Source: Flaveria trinervia
Lineage: Eukaryota; Streptophyta; Magnoliopsida; Asterales; Asteraceae
Assembly: GCA_025506515.1 (NCBI GenBank)
Contig: CM046444.1
Coordinates: 119,708,930-119,772,929 of the forward strand
Direction: 5' to 3'
Length of the DNA stretch: 64,000 bases
In this document: piece by piece, positions 48,986 through 61,135 of the stretch
How the letters are laid out: every line of letters begins with the position of its first letter
Numbering within the stretch: the stretch's first letter is position 1
Program-made: the position numbers and the translations under genes
Notes under the pieces: generated by a model
The model's input: only the letters and a program-made list of their open reading frames with translations
Database searches by the model: none
What the model was told of the DNA's origin: nothing

Positions 48986-49260
48986 AGTCAGCCGAGGTGT
49001 ACAAAACGAGTTGAAACTGGGTAGGAAACCGGTTTGGTTGGATCGACAAAGTCAAATCCGGTTTTTTAAGAACTGGTATGGGTTGAAACCACTTTGGTTG
49101 TGAGAATGGACCGGGGAATCGGGTTTATAACCAGGTTGAAACCTGTTCGGTTTGAGTTTTATCATATAGGACTAAGAACTGATCTCAAACCTACAAGACA
49201 GGTCAGGATTGGAACCGGTTTGACAAGTAGGTCTGGTTGCGGTTCACTTATCCTCTTCTA
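48986..49260. mobile_element. Truncated hAT-like MITE
   Basis: AGGTGTACAAAACGAGTTG followed by repeats of AAACCGGTTTGG / GGAACCGGTTTGAC. This resembles the TAGGGGTGTACAAA... ends of plant hAT MITEs. The right end and target duplication were not found. Confidence 0.4.
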
Positions 49261-49469
49261 CGCTTCTCTATTTACCTCTCTATATACATATGTTCATCTA
49301 TGTTAACACTTTCATTTTCACCCGTTTTAATATCGTATCGAGCTTATGAATGGTAACTTGAGAACATTAAAATTGTTTCTTGGCTGATGGTACATGTTGT
49401 TGTTTTCCTTTAAAAAATATATTTGTAGCTATTTCATCCGTTTTATTTAAATTGTCAAATTTTGATATG

Positions 49470-50440
49470 TTTGATATTATATTTTGGCCCCTTTGATCTG
49501 TTTCGGTAATTAATTGCTTTTGACCCACTAAATAGTATTCAATATATCTTGATCCGCTTCAATCACAGTTGCTATATTTTGGCCCGTTTGATATTATTCT
49601 TCATATTTTGACCCGTTCCGATTACAATTGCTATACGTATTAGTATCTATCAATACTAACAAAAAAACTTTTATAAGTTACTTTTCACAATTTTAGAGCT
49701 ACTAAATTTTATTTTTTCGTTTCTTTTTTAATAAATATCACAATAAATACAAATGATATTATTTAATATATTTCATATTACAAATATATAATTTTTTTAA
49801 AGAGAGATCTTTATACAAATACAATTTATAAAGAAATATTTTTTTCTAAAATAAAATTTATTTTTAAAAAAATCAAACTTTTAAATAACACTATAATTTA
49901 AAACCTGTGGCTTTTGAAAAATAAAATTCCTATGGAACAAAAATAATTAAATTTTAAAGTTATAACAAATAAATTATTAAAAATGACATTTTTTAGAAAC
50001 GGTTTGTTTTGAAACAATTTGTTTAAAAATCAACTTTTTTAGAAAAAAATAAATTTAAACAAAAGTTTAAAAAATAATATCGTCATTCTATCAATTATAT
50101 TTTATAGCAAAAGATTGTTTTATAATTCATTAATTTTTATTAATAAATATTTAATATTTTATTAATTCAACCTGTGTTATCTTGATTCGTTTCAACTACA
50201 ATTGTTATATTTTGACCCGTTTGATATTATTCACTATATTAAGACATGTTTCAATTACAAATTTTGTATTTTGTTTCTTTGGTTATTTAATATATTTTCA
50301 CCTGTCAAAATATAATTGCTATATTTGGTCCGTTTAATATTTCTCACTATATTTTCATTTATTGGACCGCTTTCAATTATAATTACTAAACTTTGACCCT
50401 ATATTTGATGTTAGTTTTCTATATTTTAATCCGTTTGACC
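49470..50440. repeat. Dispersed TTTTGACCCGTTTGATATTATT repeats in AT-rich DNA
   Basis: At least six imperfect copies of ATATTTTGRCCCGTTTGATATTATTC with a CAATTGCTATA tail (49490, 49568, 49600, 50205, 50320, 50425). Between them the DNA is very AT-rich. No gene is seen. Confidence 0.55.
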
Positions 50441-51069
50441 TAGGGGTGAGCAACGGGTCGGAATCAAACCGAACCGGACAACCCGCCCGTGACCCGAAAA
50501 CGATAAGCAGTCTATATAAAAAACCGAGGACCGGACCATTTACATACGGTTCAAGCCGGACCGAACTGAGTTAAACGGGTCGGTTCAACATAATATGGTG
50601 GTTTGGACCGCAAATGTTTTTTAGACTTGTATTTTTTACCGTAAGAAAAATAAATTTAAAAATATAAACAAAATCAATCAATGAATTTGTTTCTTAGACT
50701 CATTACTGTAATATAGACAAGTCGGTACAATATTCATGTATAATTGATTAAAATTTTATTGATCTGAAAACTTTTATTATATGGTAGTAAAATATTTTTT
50801 ACATTTTTAAAATTGGTGTTCGAAGTCAACTCATTTAACATGTAAAAAGCCCAACTCTTTTTTTTTTTTTGCCTATTTGTGATTGGGCCGGACCGAAACC
50901 GAACTCATACCCGCAGGTTTGGATCGAAACCGACCCAATACCCATAACCATTTACAAAAGGAAAGCCGAAGCGTGGACCAGAACCGCTTATCCACACACG
51001 GGTCGGTATCATTTTTCATGGGTCGGTTTACAGGTATTAGCCGGTTCGACCCATGAATTGCACAGCCTG
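50441..51069. mobile_element. hAT-type MITE with perfect 8-bp duplication
   Basis: GTTTGACC at 50433-50440 and 51070-51077. Ends TAGGGGTGAGCAA and TTGCACAGCCTG are inverted repeats. Subterminal parts are full of ACCGAACCGG / GGGTCGG motifs. No transposase. Confidence 0.85.
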
Positions 51070-51077
51070 GTTTGACC

Positions 51078-52680
51078 TTTTAACAATTAATCACTATACA
51101 TGAACAATCCATAACATATTTAAGTTCTTTCAAATGAGTGTTTTGAAAGAAAACATAAATCTAATGTACCACCTAATGAAGTGAGTTTTATGAGTGTTTG
51201 AATCGAAAAGAAAAAGGTCAAAACTTTGGTTGGGACAAATGATTGTAACTTATAAGTTGGGAGTAAAAGTCGTGTATACACTCCTATCCCTTTCTAAAAG
51301 AGTTTGACTTAAAAAAGGTGTACATGCTAAGCATAATGCTTCTAGGCTTACATCGTCGATCAAAACATATCAAATATTTTATATTTTTCACGTATGGATT
51401 ATATTCAAAACTCTTACAATCTTATTATTATTATTCATTGTAGCAATTGGTTGATGGCCTTTGATTATAAAATCGTCAAATTGGGTTATCAAACTTACAA
51501 TTGCACAATTGGGTATCATTTATACCAAATTTATCCCAAATAAAACTGAAAATGAATTCTCCCTAAATATATCTTATGACTCAACCATGAAATTATGAAT
51601 GAGTGTTGTTATAAATATTGAGAAGGAGCTTTTGACATTGGGTGATTAATGTATGAGTACATCTTATAGTTGGTTTTTATTTTCAATAAACATATTAGTT
51701 AGTTGCTAATATTGGAATATATAGAATAACACGTTATTTTCGATCATAAAACCCATTTTTTAGTTTTAAAAACTTTATCCGTGAATTTTATACGACTTTT
51801 TACTTAAGAATCTCTAACTTAAATTGAGACGCGTGATATTGTATCGATAATTATTTGAACAAAATTAAGTATAACTGATATAAGTCTTCAGGGGACATTT
51901 TAATGTTAAAGAAGTGTACTTCTCAATCAAATTGTCGTAGGTTTAAATCATGTAAAATGCAAGTGTGGTAATTTTCATTGGTAGTGAGAGTACTTTATGT
52001 TCTATGATCTTAAACGTTTTATCTAACTTGTGAAATTTATATAAATTATATTAAAATATAAATAAAATAATTAAACTATGATTGAGTCAAGCTTGAGCTC
52101 TCTTACGTCAAAACAAGCTAAACTCATGCTCAACTTTGTTCCTTTACACCCTATCCAGGATATCCGCCAACGTCAAACCATCCACCCGCCAATAAACTGA
52201 AGAGGTTTCAGATGTCTAACTTATTGTAACATTTAATCGTGTAATATCTAACATACGAGATAAAAGCCCAATTTATTGTGGAGGATTAAAAACACATCCA
52301 AGATGTACTCCTACTCATTAGTGTATTTTTAGTTCTTATAATCCAATATTTCTTTTAGTTGTATTTGAATCATATATATTCAACTTTCTCATGGCTTTTC
52401 CATTCCATCTATTTAATACTTATACTTATGTCAAAAAGGCTTTTTTATAAAATATGTTTGTACTCTAAAGAAAACAATCTTTCATAATTGTCAAACCTAT
52501 TAAATACATAACAGTTACACACCAATCAACCATTATTGTAATGAAAACGACTTAAATCCAGTATCATGAGAAACTCAAGAGCTTATTGGACATTGATTAG
52601 GGAGTTTCTTAATTAAAGAATTAACATTAATTGGCATTATGAATAAATCCAAGCTTTGACTTGTGAGTGGTGGCAAGGAT
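51078..52680. other. Intergenic, nothing coding
   Basis: A possible SINE relic at 51890-52015 has a B-box-like GTAGGTTTAAATCATG. Otherwise AT-rich with no signal. Confidence 0.35.
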
Positions 52681-53447
52681 GTCTCATTATACAAGACTCA
52701 TCTCTCTCTCACACACATACAAACACACACACATAAGAACAGACTTCCAAAAGCTGCCCCAAACTGTCAGAATATATAAATGCTAAACAAGAAAATGTAT
52801 ACAACTTTTCTTTAATTTTCTTTTTTCTTCTTATTTCAATTTACCATTTCTGTTTTTCAGGGATTAAACCCCATCTTTATCCATCCATTCATCCATCTAT
52901 CCGTCTCTTCAAGATCCTGCAACTCCAGATCTGTGGATTTTAGAACCCTAGATCAGTTTTCACTGATGCAACCCTCAATTTCAGGTAACATTTCATCTTT
53001 TGACCTTATTGATCACTGGGTATTTCAAGAACTTGTAGAATTTGAAGTATTTCGACCTAATGAGTTTGGTATGTACTTATTATCAAATAATTTGAGCTAA
53101 TTTCGCCTGAATTTGCTCCAAGCTGCTTTCTTGATGTTGGAATGTGTTCGTAATTGACATTGGGAAGAGGGTTCTGTGAAATTTATGATTTTGTTTATGT
53201 TATAAAGTTTCGATCTTTTTGAACATTTTGCTTTAAATCTTGTTCATTGAGGGTAGTCAATGAACAGACGTAGTTTTTTGGCATATTTAATTGTGGGTTT
53301 TGTGGGGTTGTATTTTCTTGATTCAAAATGTCAAGTATTCTCTAAATAATGAATTTTTTAATGATGAAAGTGATTGTGTTCTTTGTCTGTATTAGTAAAA
53401 TGAGCAAAGAGTTTGACTTCTGGAAGTGATTTTGGGGTTGGTGGATC
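52681..53447 (+). promoter_or_regulatory. Promoter/5' leader of the kinase gene with leader intron
   Basis: A CTCTCTCTCACACACATAC and CACACACACAC tract (52707-52735) lies near the probable start of transcription. The leader runs to AATTTCAG, followed by GTAACATTTC at 52984, a good donor. The leader intron ends before 53448. One short upstream frame begins with ATGCAACCCTCAATTTCAG at 52966. Confidence 0.5.
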
Positions 53448-56400
53448 ATGGGTTGTGTTTGTGGCAAGCCATCTGCCATTGAAGATAGCAGAGAGAGTCC
53501 AAAGGACGATATGGTGATAAAGGTTCATCAGAATTGAGGGTGCCTAGGGTTACATCATCAAGAAGAGAAGATGCTTACAGGGTGAAAACACAATTGGATA
53601 ATAATGGTGGACCAATGCTGATTAATAAGCATGTTAATGGCTCGGTCAGACTGCGAGGGGATAATTATGAGCGGAAAAGGGACCAGAAAGAAGCTATTGT
53701 TTCCACACACCATCCTGCCATGGGTAGTGTTCCTAGAGCAACCGAGGGAGAACAAGTTGCTGCTGGTTGGCCGCCATGGCTTGCCGTGGTTGCTGGTGAA
53801 GCTATTAAAGGTTGGGTGCCTAGAAGAGCAGATTCTTTTGAGAAATTGGATAAGGTTTGCTACTCTTTTTTTGATCATTGATTGTAGATTTTTGTTTTAA
53901 ATGTATGAACATCAGAACATGATGCAAATTTATGCAAGTCTTTGTGCAATAATCCCTAGAGGCAATCAATGGGATTTGAAGATATAGAAGTTGATAAAGT
54001 TGATCAGATAATCAAGTGCTTAAATTTAGGAACAAATATGTAAATTTTACATATTTTTAACAATCAATTTACTTCTAGCAATTATTTACATGCTTCTCCA
54101 TTTATGAATTGTCTGACCCTAAATAACCAAAATATTATAATCATAATCAGTTTTTCCAGACACTTTAAACTGAACACATCCAAATATCCCTGAATCAATC
54201 TTGAAGAGTGTTTATTGGATTATGTTACCTTCATAATGCGTAAAGGTGGCGGATGGGTGGGTCGGGTATGTAAAGTAATGGGTCAAAACGGGTCATTTTT
54301 AGTTTGTGTTGAGACAAACAGACTTGAGTTGGGTCAACCTGCAAAGTTTATAGATAGTTGATGTGTTAGTTTATGATTACAAAAACAATATCACTGTTAA
54401 TAATCTTTCATATCTGGAAATAAAAAATTTACGAGGTTGTATAAATTAAAAATAGACTTTAGGCGACTTTCAAACTGTTCGGCTCATTCTTTGAATTTTT
54501 TTTATATGATAAGTTTGAGTTAATAAGCAATTAAGCATTTAAATCGACTCATTCACAAGTAAATGGATCAAAATCCCCACCTGTAGTAATGTGTTTTTTT
54601 TTCATTAGCTGATGATAGTTTTCCTGCCTTTTTCCAGATTGGGCAAGGTACATATAGTAATGTCTATCGGGCCCGTGATCTAGATCAGGGTAAAATTGTT
54701 GCTTTAAAGAAAGTAAGGTTCGACAATCTTGATCCTGAAAGTGTACGATTTATGGCCCGTGAGATCCACATTCTTCGCAAGCTCAATCATCCAAATGTTA
54801 TAAAACTAGAAGGTCTAGTAACTTCTAGAATGTCTTGCAGTTTGTACCTTGTCTTTGAATATATGGAACATGATTTAGCAGGGCTTGCTTCTCACCCTAG
54901 TCTCAAGTTCACAGAATCACAGGTTAATAAACAAATTATTATAAACAATAAACGCGTTATCTACTTATCTTTTGTATATTGTTACAATAATTACTAAATT
55001 TTATTATTTTCATAGGTTAAATGCTACATACGACAACTATTACACGGGCTTGATCATTGTCACAGTAATGGTATTCTTCACCGTGACATAAAAGGTTCAA
55101 ACCTATTAGTCGATAATAATGGCATTTTAAAGATAGCAGATTTTGGTCTTGCAAGCTTCTTTGACCCGAGTCAAAGTCAACCGTTGACCAGTCGTGTTGT
55201 GACATTATGGTATAGACCACCAGAACTTCTACTCGGTGCTACTTATTATGGCACCGCTGTTGATCTATGGAGCACCGGCTGCATAGTTGCTGAATTATAC
55301 GCAGGCAAACCGATAATGCCAGGGAGAACAGAGGTAAATTATATTAATATTTTTGTGAATAATATTACATTTATGTAATTTATTTGTTTAATTGTAGGTT
55401 TTGTGGATTGTAGGTAGAACAGTTGCACAAAATTTTCAAGCTTTGTGGGTCACCATCTGAGGATTATTGGAGAAAGTCAAAACTGCCTCATGCTACCATT
55501 TTTAAGCCTCAACAACCGTATAAACGAGTCGTTGCAGATACATTTAAAGAATTTCCTGCACCCGTGTTAGCTCTTCTTGAGACTCTTCTTTCTATAGATC
55601 CTGCTGACCGCGGGTCTGCAGCTTCGGCTTTGAAGAGTGAGGTGTGCTTTTCTTTAGACATATTTGGTTTTGAAACTGATTATCTGAATATATACAATTT
55701 TTTTAATCTTGTTGGACTTATTACAGTTTTTACTACAAAACCATTCCCTTGTGATCCTTCAAGCTTACCAAAGTATCCTCCTAGTAAGGAATTCGATGCT
55801 AAAATGCGCGATGAAGAAGCTAGGAGGTATGCGTTACAACTGACTTTTTTTATTCATTTATTTTTTTTACATCACCCAAATAAAGGTTATGATTATTTAT
55901 ATTTTGCTAATAGTTAAAATATATATCTGTAAATTAATAGGCAAGCTGCCGCTGGAGGCAAGGCTCACCGGCCCGACCCCGAAAGAAGACCCGCAAGGGA
56001 GTCTCGAGCCATTCCCGCACCTGAAGCTAACGCTGAACTTGCAGCATCTTTGCAGGTTAATCTTGATTAGAGTTTTTAACAATTAGTCAAATACTTAAAA
56101 TGCCCTTGATATTGATATGTAAGTATGTGAATGTAGAAAAGACAAGGGCAGTCATATTCGCGTAGTGAAAAGTTCAACCCACACCATGAAGATTCTGCTT
56201 CCGGGTTCCCAATTGACCCACCGAGGCCTTCTCAAGCAATGGAAGAAGATCAAACCAATAATCTGCATAAGCGGGCTTCACATTCCGGGCCATTGGTCCA
56301 ACGGGCCGCCTGGTCAAAGGTCGGGATAAAGGTAGAGTCGAACGGGGCGGATTTATCAGCAATGTCGGGGTTAGTAGCTGCTAGGAAAAGCATGCTGTAT

Positions 56401-56810
56401 GAAGACCGAAGAGACAGGGAAAAAACCGGAACTTCACAGCAACAACATCCGCGGTGATAAGTCGGTTTCCTGGTTCACTTAAAGAAGCTTCATCACATGC
56501 GGCAGGACCGCCTGATGATGATGCAAGAACAGTTAATAAAGATCCGGTTAACGTAAGTTTTTTTATTCAAGAACTATTATAAAGTTGTAAATTTATAAGG
56601 CAGATTGTCAATTTATCCTTTGTGCAGATTGGGTATGGATCGAAGGGGAGCAAGATTCATTACTCAGGCCCACTACTAGCGCCATCTGGGAAAGTAGACC
56701 AGATGCTGAAAGACCATGACCGTCAAATACAAGAAGCTGTAAGGCGTGCGCGCGATAAAACCAAGGTGAGGAAAGTCCAAGGGGGAAATACATTCTTTTC
56801 GGGTCGCTGA
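53448..56810 (+). CDS. CDK-like Ser/Thr protein kinase, MGC-type (At1g54610/IBS1-like), 8 exons, two frameshifts
   Basis: Exons: 53448-53854, 54638-54922, 55016-55333, 55414-55641, 55727-55826, 55941-56055, 56137-56552 and 56628-56810. All introns are GT-AG. The N-terminus MGCVCGKPSAIEDS has the Gly-2/Cys pattern for myristoylation and palmitoylation, so membrane anchoring is expected. Kinase motifs: IGQGTYSNVYRA (Gly loop), IVALKKVRF, HRDIKGSNLLV, ADFGLAS, SRVVTLWYRPPELLLGATYYG, VDLWSTGCIVAEL and FKLCGSPSEDYW. These mark the plant CDKC/CRK-like subfamily, with a long Ser/Arg-rich tail ending SGR. One base appears to be missing at about 53503-53510 (the MGC frame runs into TGA at 53535, while SSELRVPRV continues in another frame) and another at about 56449-56455 (the frame would end HPR-stop; SRFPGSLKEA continues in a different frame). 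Both are in well-conserved sequence, so assembly error is the likelier cause. Confidence 0.88.
54242..54586. mobile_element. hAT-like MITE in kinase intron 1
   Basis: Flanked by TAATGCGT (54234-54241) and TAATGTGT (54587-54594), an 8-base duplication with one difference. Ends AAAGGTGGCGGATGGGTGGG and AAAATCCCCACCTGTAG are inverted. GGGTCAAAACGGGTC repeats are inside. It sits between the myristoylation exon and the Gly-loop exon and leaves the splice sites intact. Confidence 0.7.
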
Positions 56811-58002
56811 GCTGGATATCTTTTTATACCATCAACAGGAACACTGGTTGTGAAGAAACTGTAGGCAATATTCATGCATAATGAGCTTAATGTTTAAACC
56901 TTTTTTTTACCTGTCATCTTCTGTATAGTGGCGTCGGGGTGAATCATGAAATTTGTGGGTCGATACTTTTTCCCCCCCGGGGGTCTGGGAGATGATGGCG
57001 TGAGTGATCGGTGATGTCGGATCTGAGTTTGAAGAATGTAATGTAATCTGTTTATTAAGCAATTGTGGTTCCAAAGGTTGATTTTTGGTTTCTTACTATG
57101 TGAATTACTAGCCGGGGTGTGGATTCACATATTCGTAGAATTATGATACCGTGAATAGCCAACAGAACCGATTTCTAGATGCGTGTCCATGAGTACTTCT
57201 AGTGTGGCTAGCATTCTGGTGCTTAATGATCCATCGACAACGTATAATCTCACTTTCAACGGATCAGAACGCATGTAACTCTGTATGTAATCTATTTAAC
57301 CACAGTAGAGCACAAAGAATAGGTGGTACAATGGCAATATAATTGCAATGCCGTAGAAAGTGTGAGTGTATCTAAAGAGCATTCAACTATGAACATGTGT
57401 TTTGGGTCGTCTAAGTACTAGTAGAACTAGTGTGAGCCACTCGAGATCCAACCAAAGGGGCCAAAGGCATCACAATAGGGTGACTATAGAGTATAGACGT
57501 TTGCTCCGGTTGCTCAGACTACAATGTTTAACCTCGACAACGATGTTCCTCATGATGGATAGATCAAACATGAACCCGAGCAGTTAGCATATGACAAGAA
57601 CTTATGTTTGAAAATTAGATCTAAAGATAACATGTAAGGGCGTGTGTAACTAACTGTATAGCAAGTGTGAGCAACAAATGTCACTATGCAGGCAAACTTT
57701 ATTCTTACACTTAATACTCACTGAGGGGTGTAATGGGTTACTTGGTGTGAAAGAGTTTCTATTGATTATATTTAGAAAAAAGATATTTAATTTTGTTTAA
57801 GGATACAAATGGTAATTTACTCTAAAAAAATGTTGAATTTCCTCAAGCATAGTAGACTTCGGCGATCGATTAGTTGAAATTCCTTCTTTGCAAAAGAGCC
57901 ACCAAGTAGTGAAGATTATATAGAACCCAACATTCTCTTCTTCATAATAGTATCACTAGACGTATGAACAATCCATCAAAAATTTAAGAGTTCGAGTGGT
58001 AG
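56811..58002. other. 3' region of the kinase gene and intergenic, nothing coding
   Basis: The kinase 3' UTR runs to about 57070. 57100-57720 is less AT-rich and has a short Ser/Thr-rich frame (SVASILVLNDPSTTYNL, from 57190). It might be a worn retroelement gag end, but I cannot name it. Confidence 0.35.
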
Positions 58003-58450
58003 CAAGGTCGGCTCTATAATGCAATTTGTGACGTCACAGGTTTGGCGCTCCTTAAAAATAAGGGCCCCAATTTTTAAAAGAAATTATAGCGGGTTTTGTT
58101 AATTTATGGATCAATGTAACTTTGAAACGAGAATAATACTTGATAATTGAGCCCCGATGAAAATTTTGATAATTTGATTTTTTATTGAAGAAATACAACC
58201 AAAAAATTCACAAAGCAAACGAACCTTCCTAAGTTCCTTCCTCTTTGATCAATCTGATCGACATCGGATAGCCCTTTTTTGCATATTTTTTGCTCAAAAA
58301 ATCAACTATAAAAAACTTACAGCTTTTCTTTAATTTATTGTTTTTGTACAAAGAAATTTGATTAGTTTGCTTTTGTTTAGATTACGTTATACAAAAATGC
58401 TTCATTTTTATAGTTCGATTGGGGCCTCAAAAAATATTGAGCCGGTCCTA
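58003..58450. mobile_element. hAT-type MITE with perfect 8-bp duplication
   Basis: AGTGGTAG at 57995-58002 and 58451-58458. Ends CAAGGTCGGCTC and GAGCCGGTCCTA are inverted repeats. GGGCCCC and GGGGCCTC lie just inside. Short related ends (GGCCGGCTCAATA) occur in the segmental duplication at 43522 and 47931. Confidence 0.85.
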
Positions 58451-58589
58451 AGTGGTAGGAAAATTAACTTGAATCCATGTCTCAATAATATATAATAGAC
58501 GATCTAAAAAAGGATACAAACCTAGCCACATGATTGATAGATTTCGAATACTCGTTACAAAAAGAACATAAGATACTCATGACATAAGC

Positions 58590-59035
58590 TATTGTGGAGT
58601 ATTTTAGTATTTCTGATCATAGACATATTATTCTAAGAAATAATCTTGATCGTCTTTTTGAACAAGGATTGGGTGGGCCTAACATTTGGTTTCAAAGAAA
58701 TGAAGTTGTGATTTCTCTTCATATACGGGAGCTTAAGGAAAATCAAGAATTGGCTCAAAAATTTAAATCAAAATGCCCAAAGGAAATGAGAATTTTGAAC
58801 TTATTCATGGTTTATTTAAAAACAAAAAGAAGAATACAAATGTTGATCAAAGATCGGCAGTGGATTTCTAATCCGCATCAGGTTAAAAAGTTTTTTTTCT
58901 CTCTCTTTTAACTTCTTTGAAGCAAAGTTTAAAAAAAATAGATACTTGAAAAGTAGCCCAACGTAGTTAGATAAATCGTAGGGTCTGTACGGCTTTCCAA
59001 AGCTTTTATAAAACAATATTGGGGTCTCATACATC
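58590..59035 (+). mobile_element. LINE fragment with internal deletion
   Basis: The 105-codon frame from 58594 starts with SISDHRHIILRNN, the end of the LINE AP-endonuclease domain (SDH motif). It ends with MLIKDRQWISNPHQVKKFF, the linker block that precedes reverse transcriptase in plant LINEs. The intermediate part is shorter than in full elements. No RT catalytic motif follows. Just past the stop, FFEAKFKKNRYL keeps the family pattern in another frame. Confidence 0.6.
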
Positions 59036-59884
59036 TTGATGTTTTAAATTTATGTAAATTTTTACTTTACAATATAAATATTTTCAATTGTTTTGAACAA
59101 TAAGTTTAGATAACAGTTTTAAGTATAAATACTAAAATAAAACATAGCTAATGTGAAAATGAAACAACATACGAAGCGATATGTAAAATTAAAAAGAATA
59201 AGATAGATGTGATAGCTAACATGACACGTTTATAAAAAATATAAAAATACATATAATAAAGCTGATTTTAAAATATTAACTAGAAATATTAAGAGCAAGT
59301 ATATTACATTTTAGGAGATACGTGGATGTATAGTCCTTTATCTATACTATTGTCATTTTATTTTATTTTAAGACATTTACTATGAGCATTTTTGGTATAT
59401 AATAACTGATATTTGATATTTATTACATAATTTTGTTATTTAATAACGTGCTAACCAACAAACTTTTTTATATTACAATTTGGCCATGGAAAATTTTCCC
59501 ATAACCTCTATATTTTATAATTTTATGTTTTTTCTGTACATCTTTATTTAAATTGTTCATTTTTTATCTAATTACTTTGCTATTCCCAAACTTTAACAAA
59601 GTTACCATTTAAGACAACTATTTTTTTTCTTTTTACACCAACCCAAAGATTTTCGTTTCTTAAAATTTAACAAATTCTTATAATTTATTCTTCTGCAACT
59701 AATCCGTGCATTTTGCTTGATTTTATCGACGTCTTCAACCTGCATGAGACTTACTACTATTTTCCTTTGGTACCTCTAAACTTTAATGAAGTTACCATAC
59801 CGTCTTTGAACTTTAGTAAAATCACTTTTATAATCACTATAAACTACAATATTTTTCAAACCCCTACGTATTGCTTAAGTTTAT
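59036..59884. other. AT-rich intergenic, nothing recognised
   Basis: Poly(T)- and poly(A)-rich. No coding or RNA signal beyond short shadow frames. Confidence 0.4.
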
Positions 59885-60257
59885 ATAGGGTTGTAAACCG
59901 AACGAGTCATGCCGAGCCTAGCCTGGGTGGGCTTGAGCTTGGCTCGTTTAAAAACCAAGGCAAGCTGGATGGACTCATTTATTTTGACGAACCCAAATTG
60001 TGAGTTTGGGTTCGGCTCGTTTATTAAAGAGCTGAGCCTGTTTGCAAACCAACAATTATTTTAAAAATTACAAATTTGTTATTCTTATACATATTGTTAT
60101 CTACATTAATAAAAAATAATATTTTGTTTATATTTATTTGTCTTAACTGTTGAAGAAAAATATATAAGATTGGTATTTGAATCATTTTTTATACTTTTAT
60201 ACTTAATATCTTACTAAAATGTCAAAAAAATCACATGCATATATATATATATATGTA

Positions 60258-60314
<57 letters not shown>

Positions 60315-60410
60315 GTGTGTGTAAGTTTGAGTTGCATTTTATATAAATTATAATTTAGGTTCTAATTTAAACGAGTTAATGAGTGTGCCACGAGCTTTTT
60401 AAACAACCTT
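59885..60410. mobile_element. MITE-like element with long (TA)n core
   Basis: Left end AGGGTTGTAAACCGAACGAG and right end CACGAGCTTTTTAAACAACC are inverted. The flanks AAGTTTAT and AATTTTAT would be an 8-base duplication with one mismatch. The middle holds a (TA)n/(TG)n tract at 60238-60322 with several TACATA/TGTATG palindromes. Confidence 0.5.
60238..60322. repeat. (TA)n microsatellite with TGTATG/TACATA interruptions
   Basis: Alternating TA runs broken at TGTATGTA, TACATA, TACATA and TGTGTGTG. Confidence 0.85.
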
Positions 60411-61030
60411 AATTTTATCTACATCTTTTAACATGTGACAGAGTAAAACCCACTAATATAATTTGAATAGATTTTTTAACCTTTTAAACGACTAATTGAA
60501 TCACTTAAGACCACTAGTTTATCTATTGTTCCTCTATAACTTACATTTTATGGATATCAACGTGACATGTAAGATTAGGTTCACGTTCAATGAAAAATTA
60601 AACATTTGTTCAGACGAATAAACATGAATTCGCTTGACTCAATACGAGTATCACAAGAAACATATGATCGCTTCCGGTGAAAATGCTATGTTTAAATTCG
60701 CGTTCAACAATCGTTTCCGATGATACTTTGATCTCTAAATTCGTTCGTCATTTTGATGCTTTCATTCAGATTATGGATGTAGATGAAGACGTTCATGAGG
60801 TTTGTGATTCCTTATTTCATCCTGTAGTGATTATAAGTTTCATTATCTTAATTGAAACCCTAATCTAATTCTCACGTCATCCGATTACTTAATTATATGA
60901 TTATGATAATCACTTTCATATTAGTTGACTTGACTAATCATCCAATAACCTACCGATTCACGTGGCCTTGTCCCTACCATAATCAAGGATCCTGTTAATC
61001 GCATGTATTCAGTCTTATTAATATTACAAT
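60411..61030. other. Intergenic with an unassigned short frame
   Basis: A 63-codon frame at 60677-60868 (STIVSDDTLISKFVRHFDAF, then DVDEDVHEVCDSL) has somewhat coding-like composition. I do not recognise it and find no partner exon. Confidence 0.3.
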
Positions 61031-61049
61031 TCTTCAAGATTGAAGATTT

Positions 61050-61135
61050 AGAGGACATGAATGGGCCACGTACGTCATGTAGAAAACAACCACAAACGAG
61101 TGGATTACAGATGATGGGCCACACTAGGGTTTCAA
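61050..61135 (+). promoter_or_regulatory. Probable SPA promoter elements (site II, ACGT core, telo-box-like)
   Basis: ATGGGCCACGTACGTCATGT at 61059 combines a TGGGCC site II element with a CACGTACGT ACGT core. GATGGGCCACACTAGGGTTT at 61113 has a second TGGGCC and a reversed telo-box-like AGGGTTT. ACGT cores are binding sites of bZIP and bHLH light regulators. The link to this gene is inferred from position, ~500 bases before the start codon. Confidence 0.4.

Noticed and set aside
49094..49306. 70-codon frame rich in Arg and Gly
   Set aside because: Comes from the AACCGGTTTG repeats of a truncated MITE.
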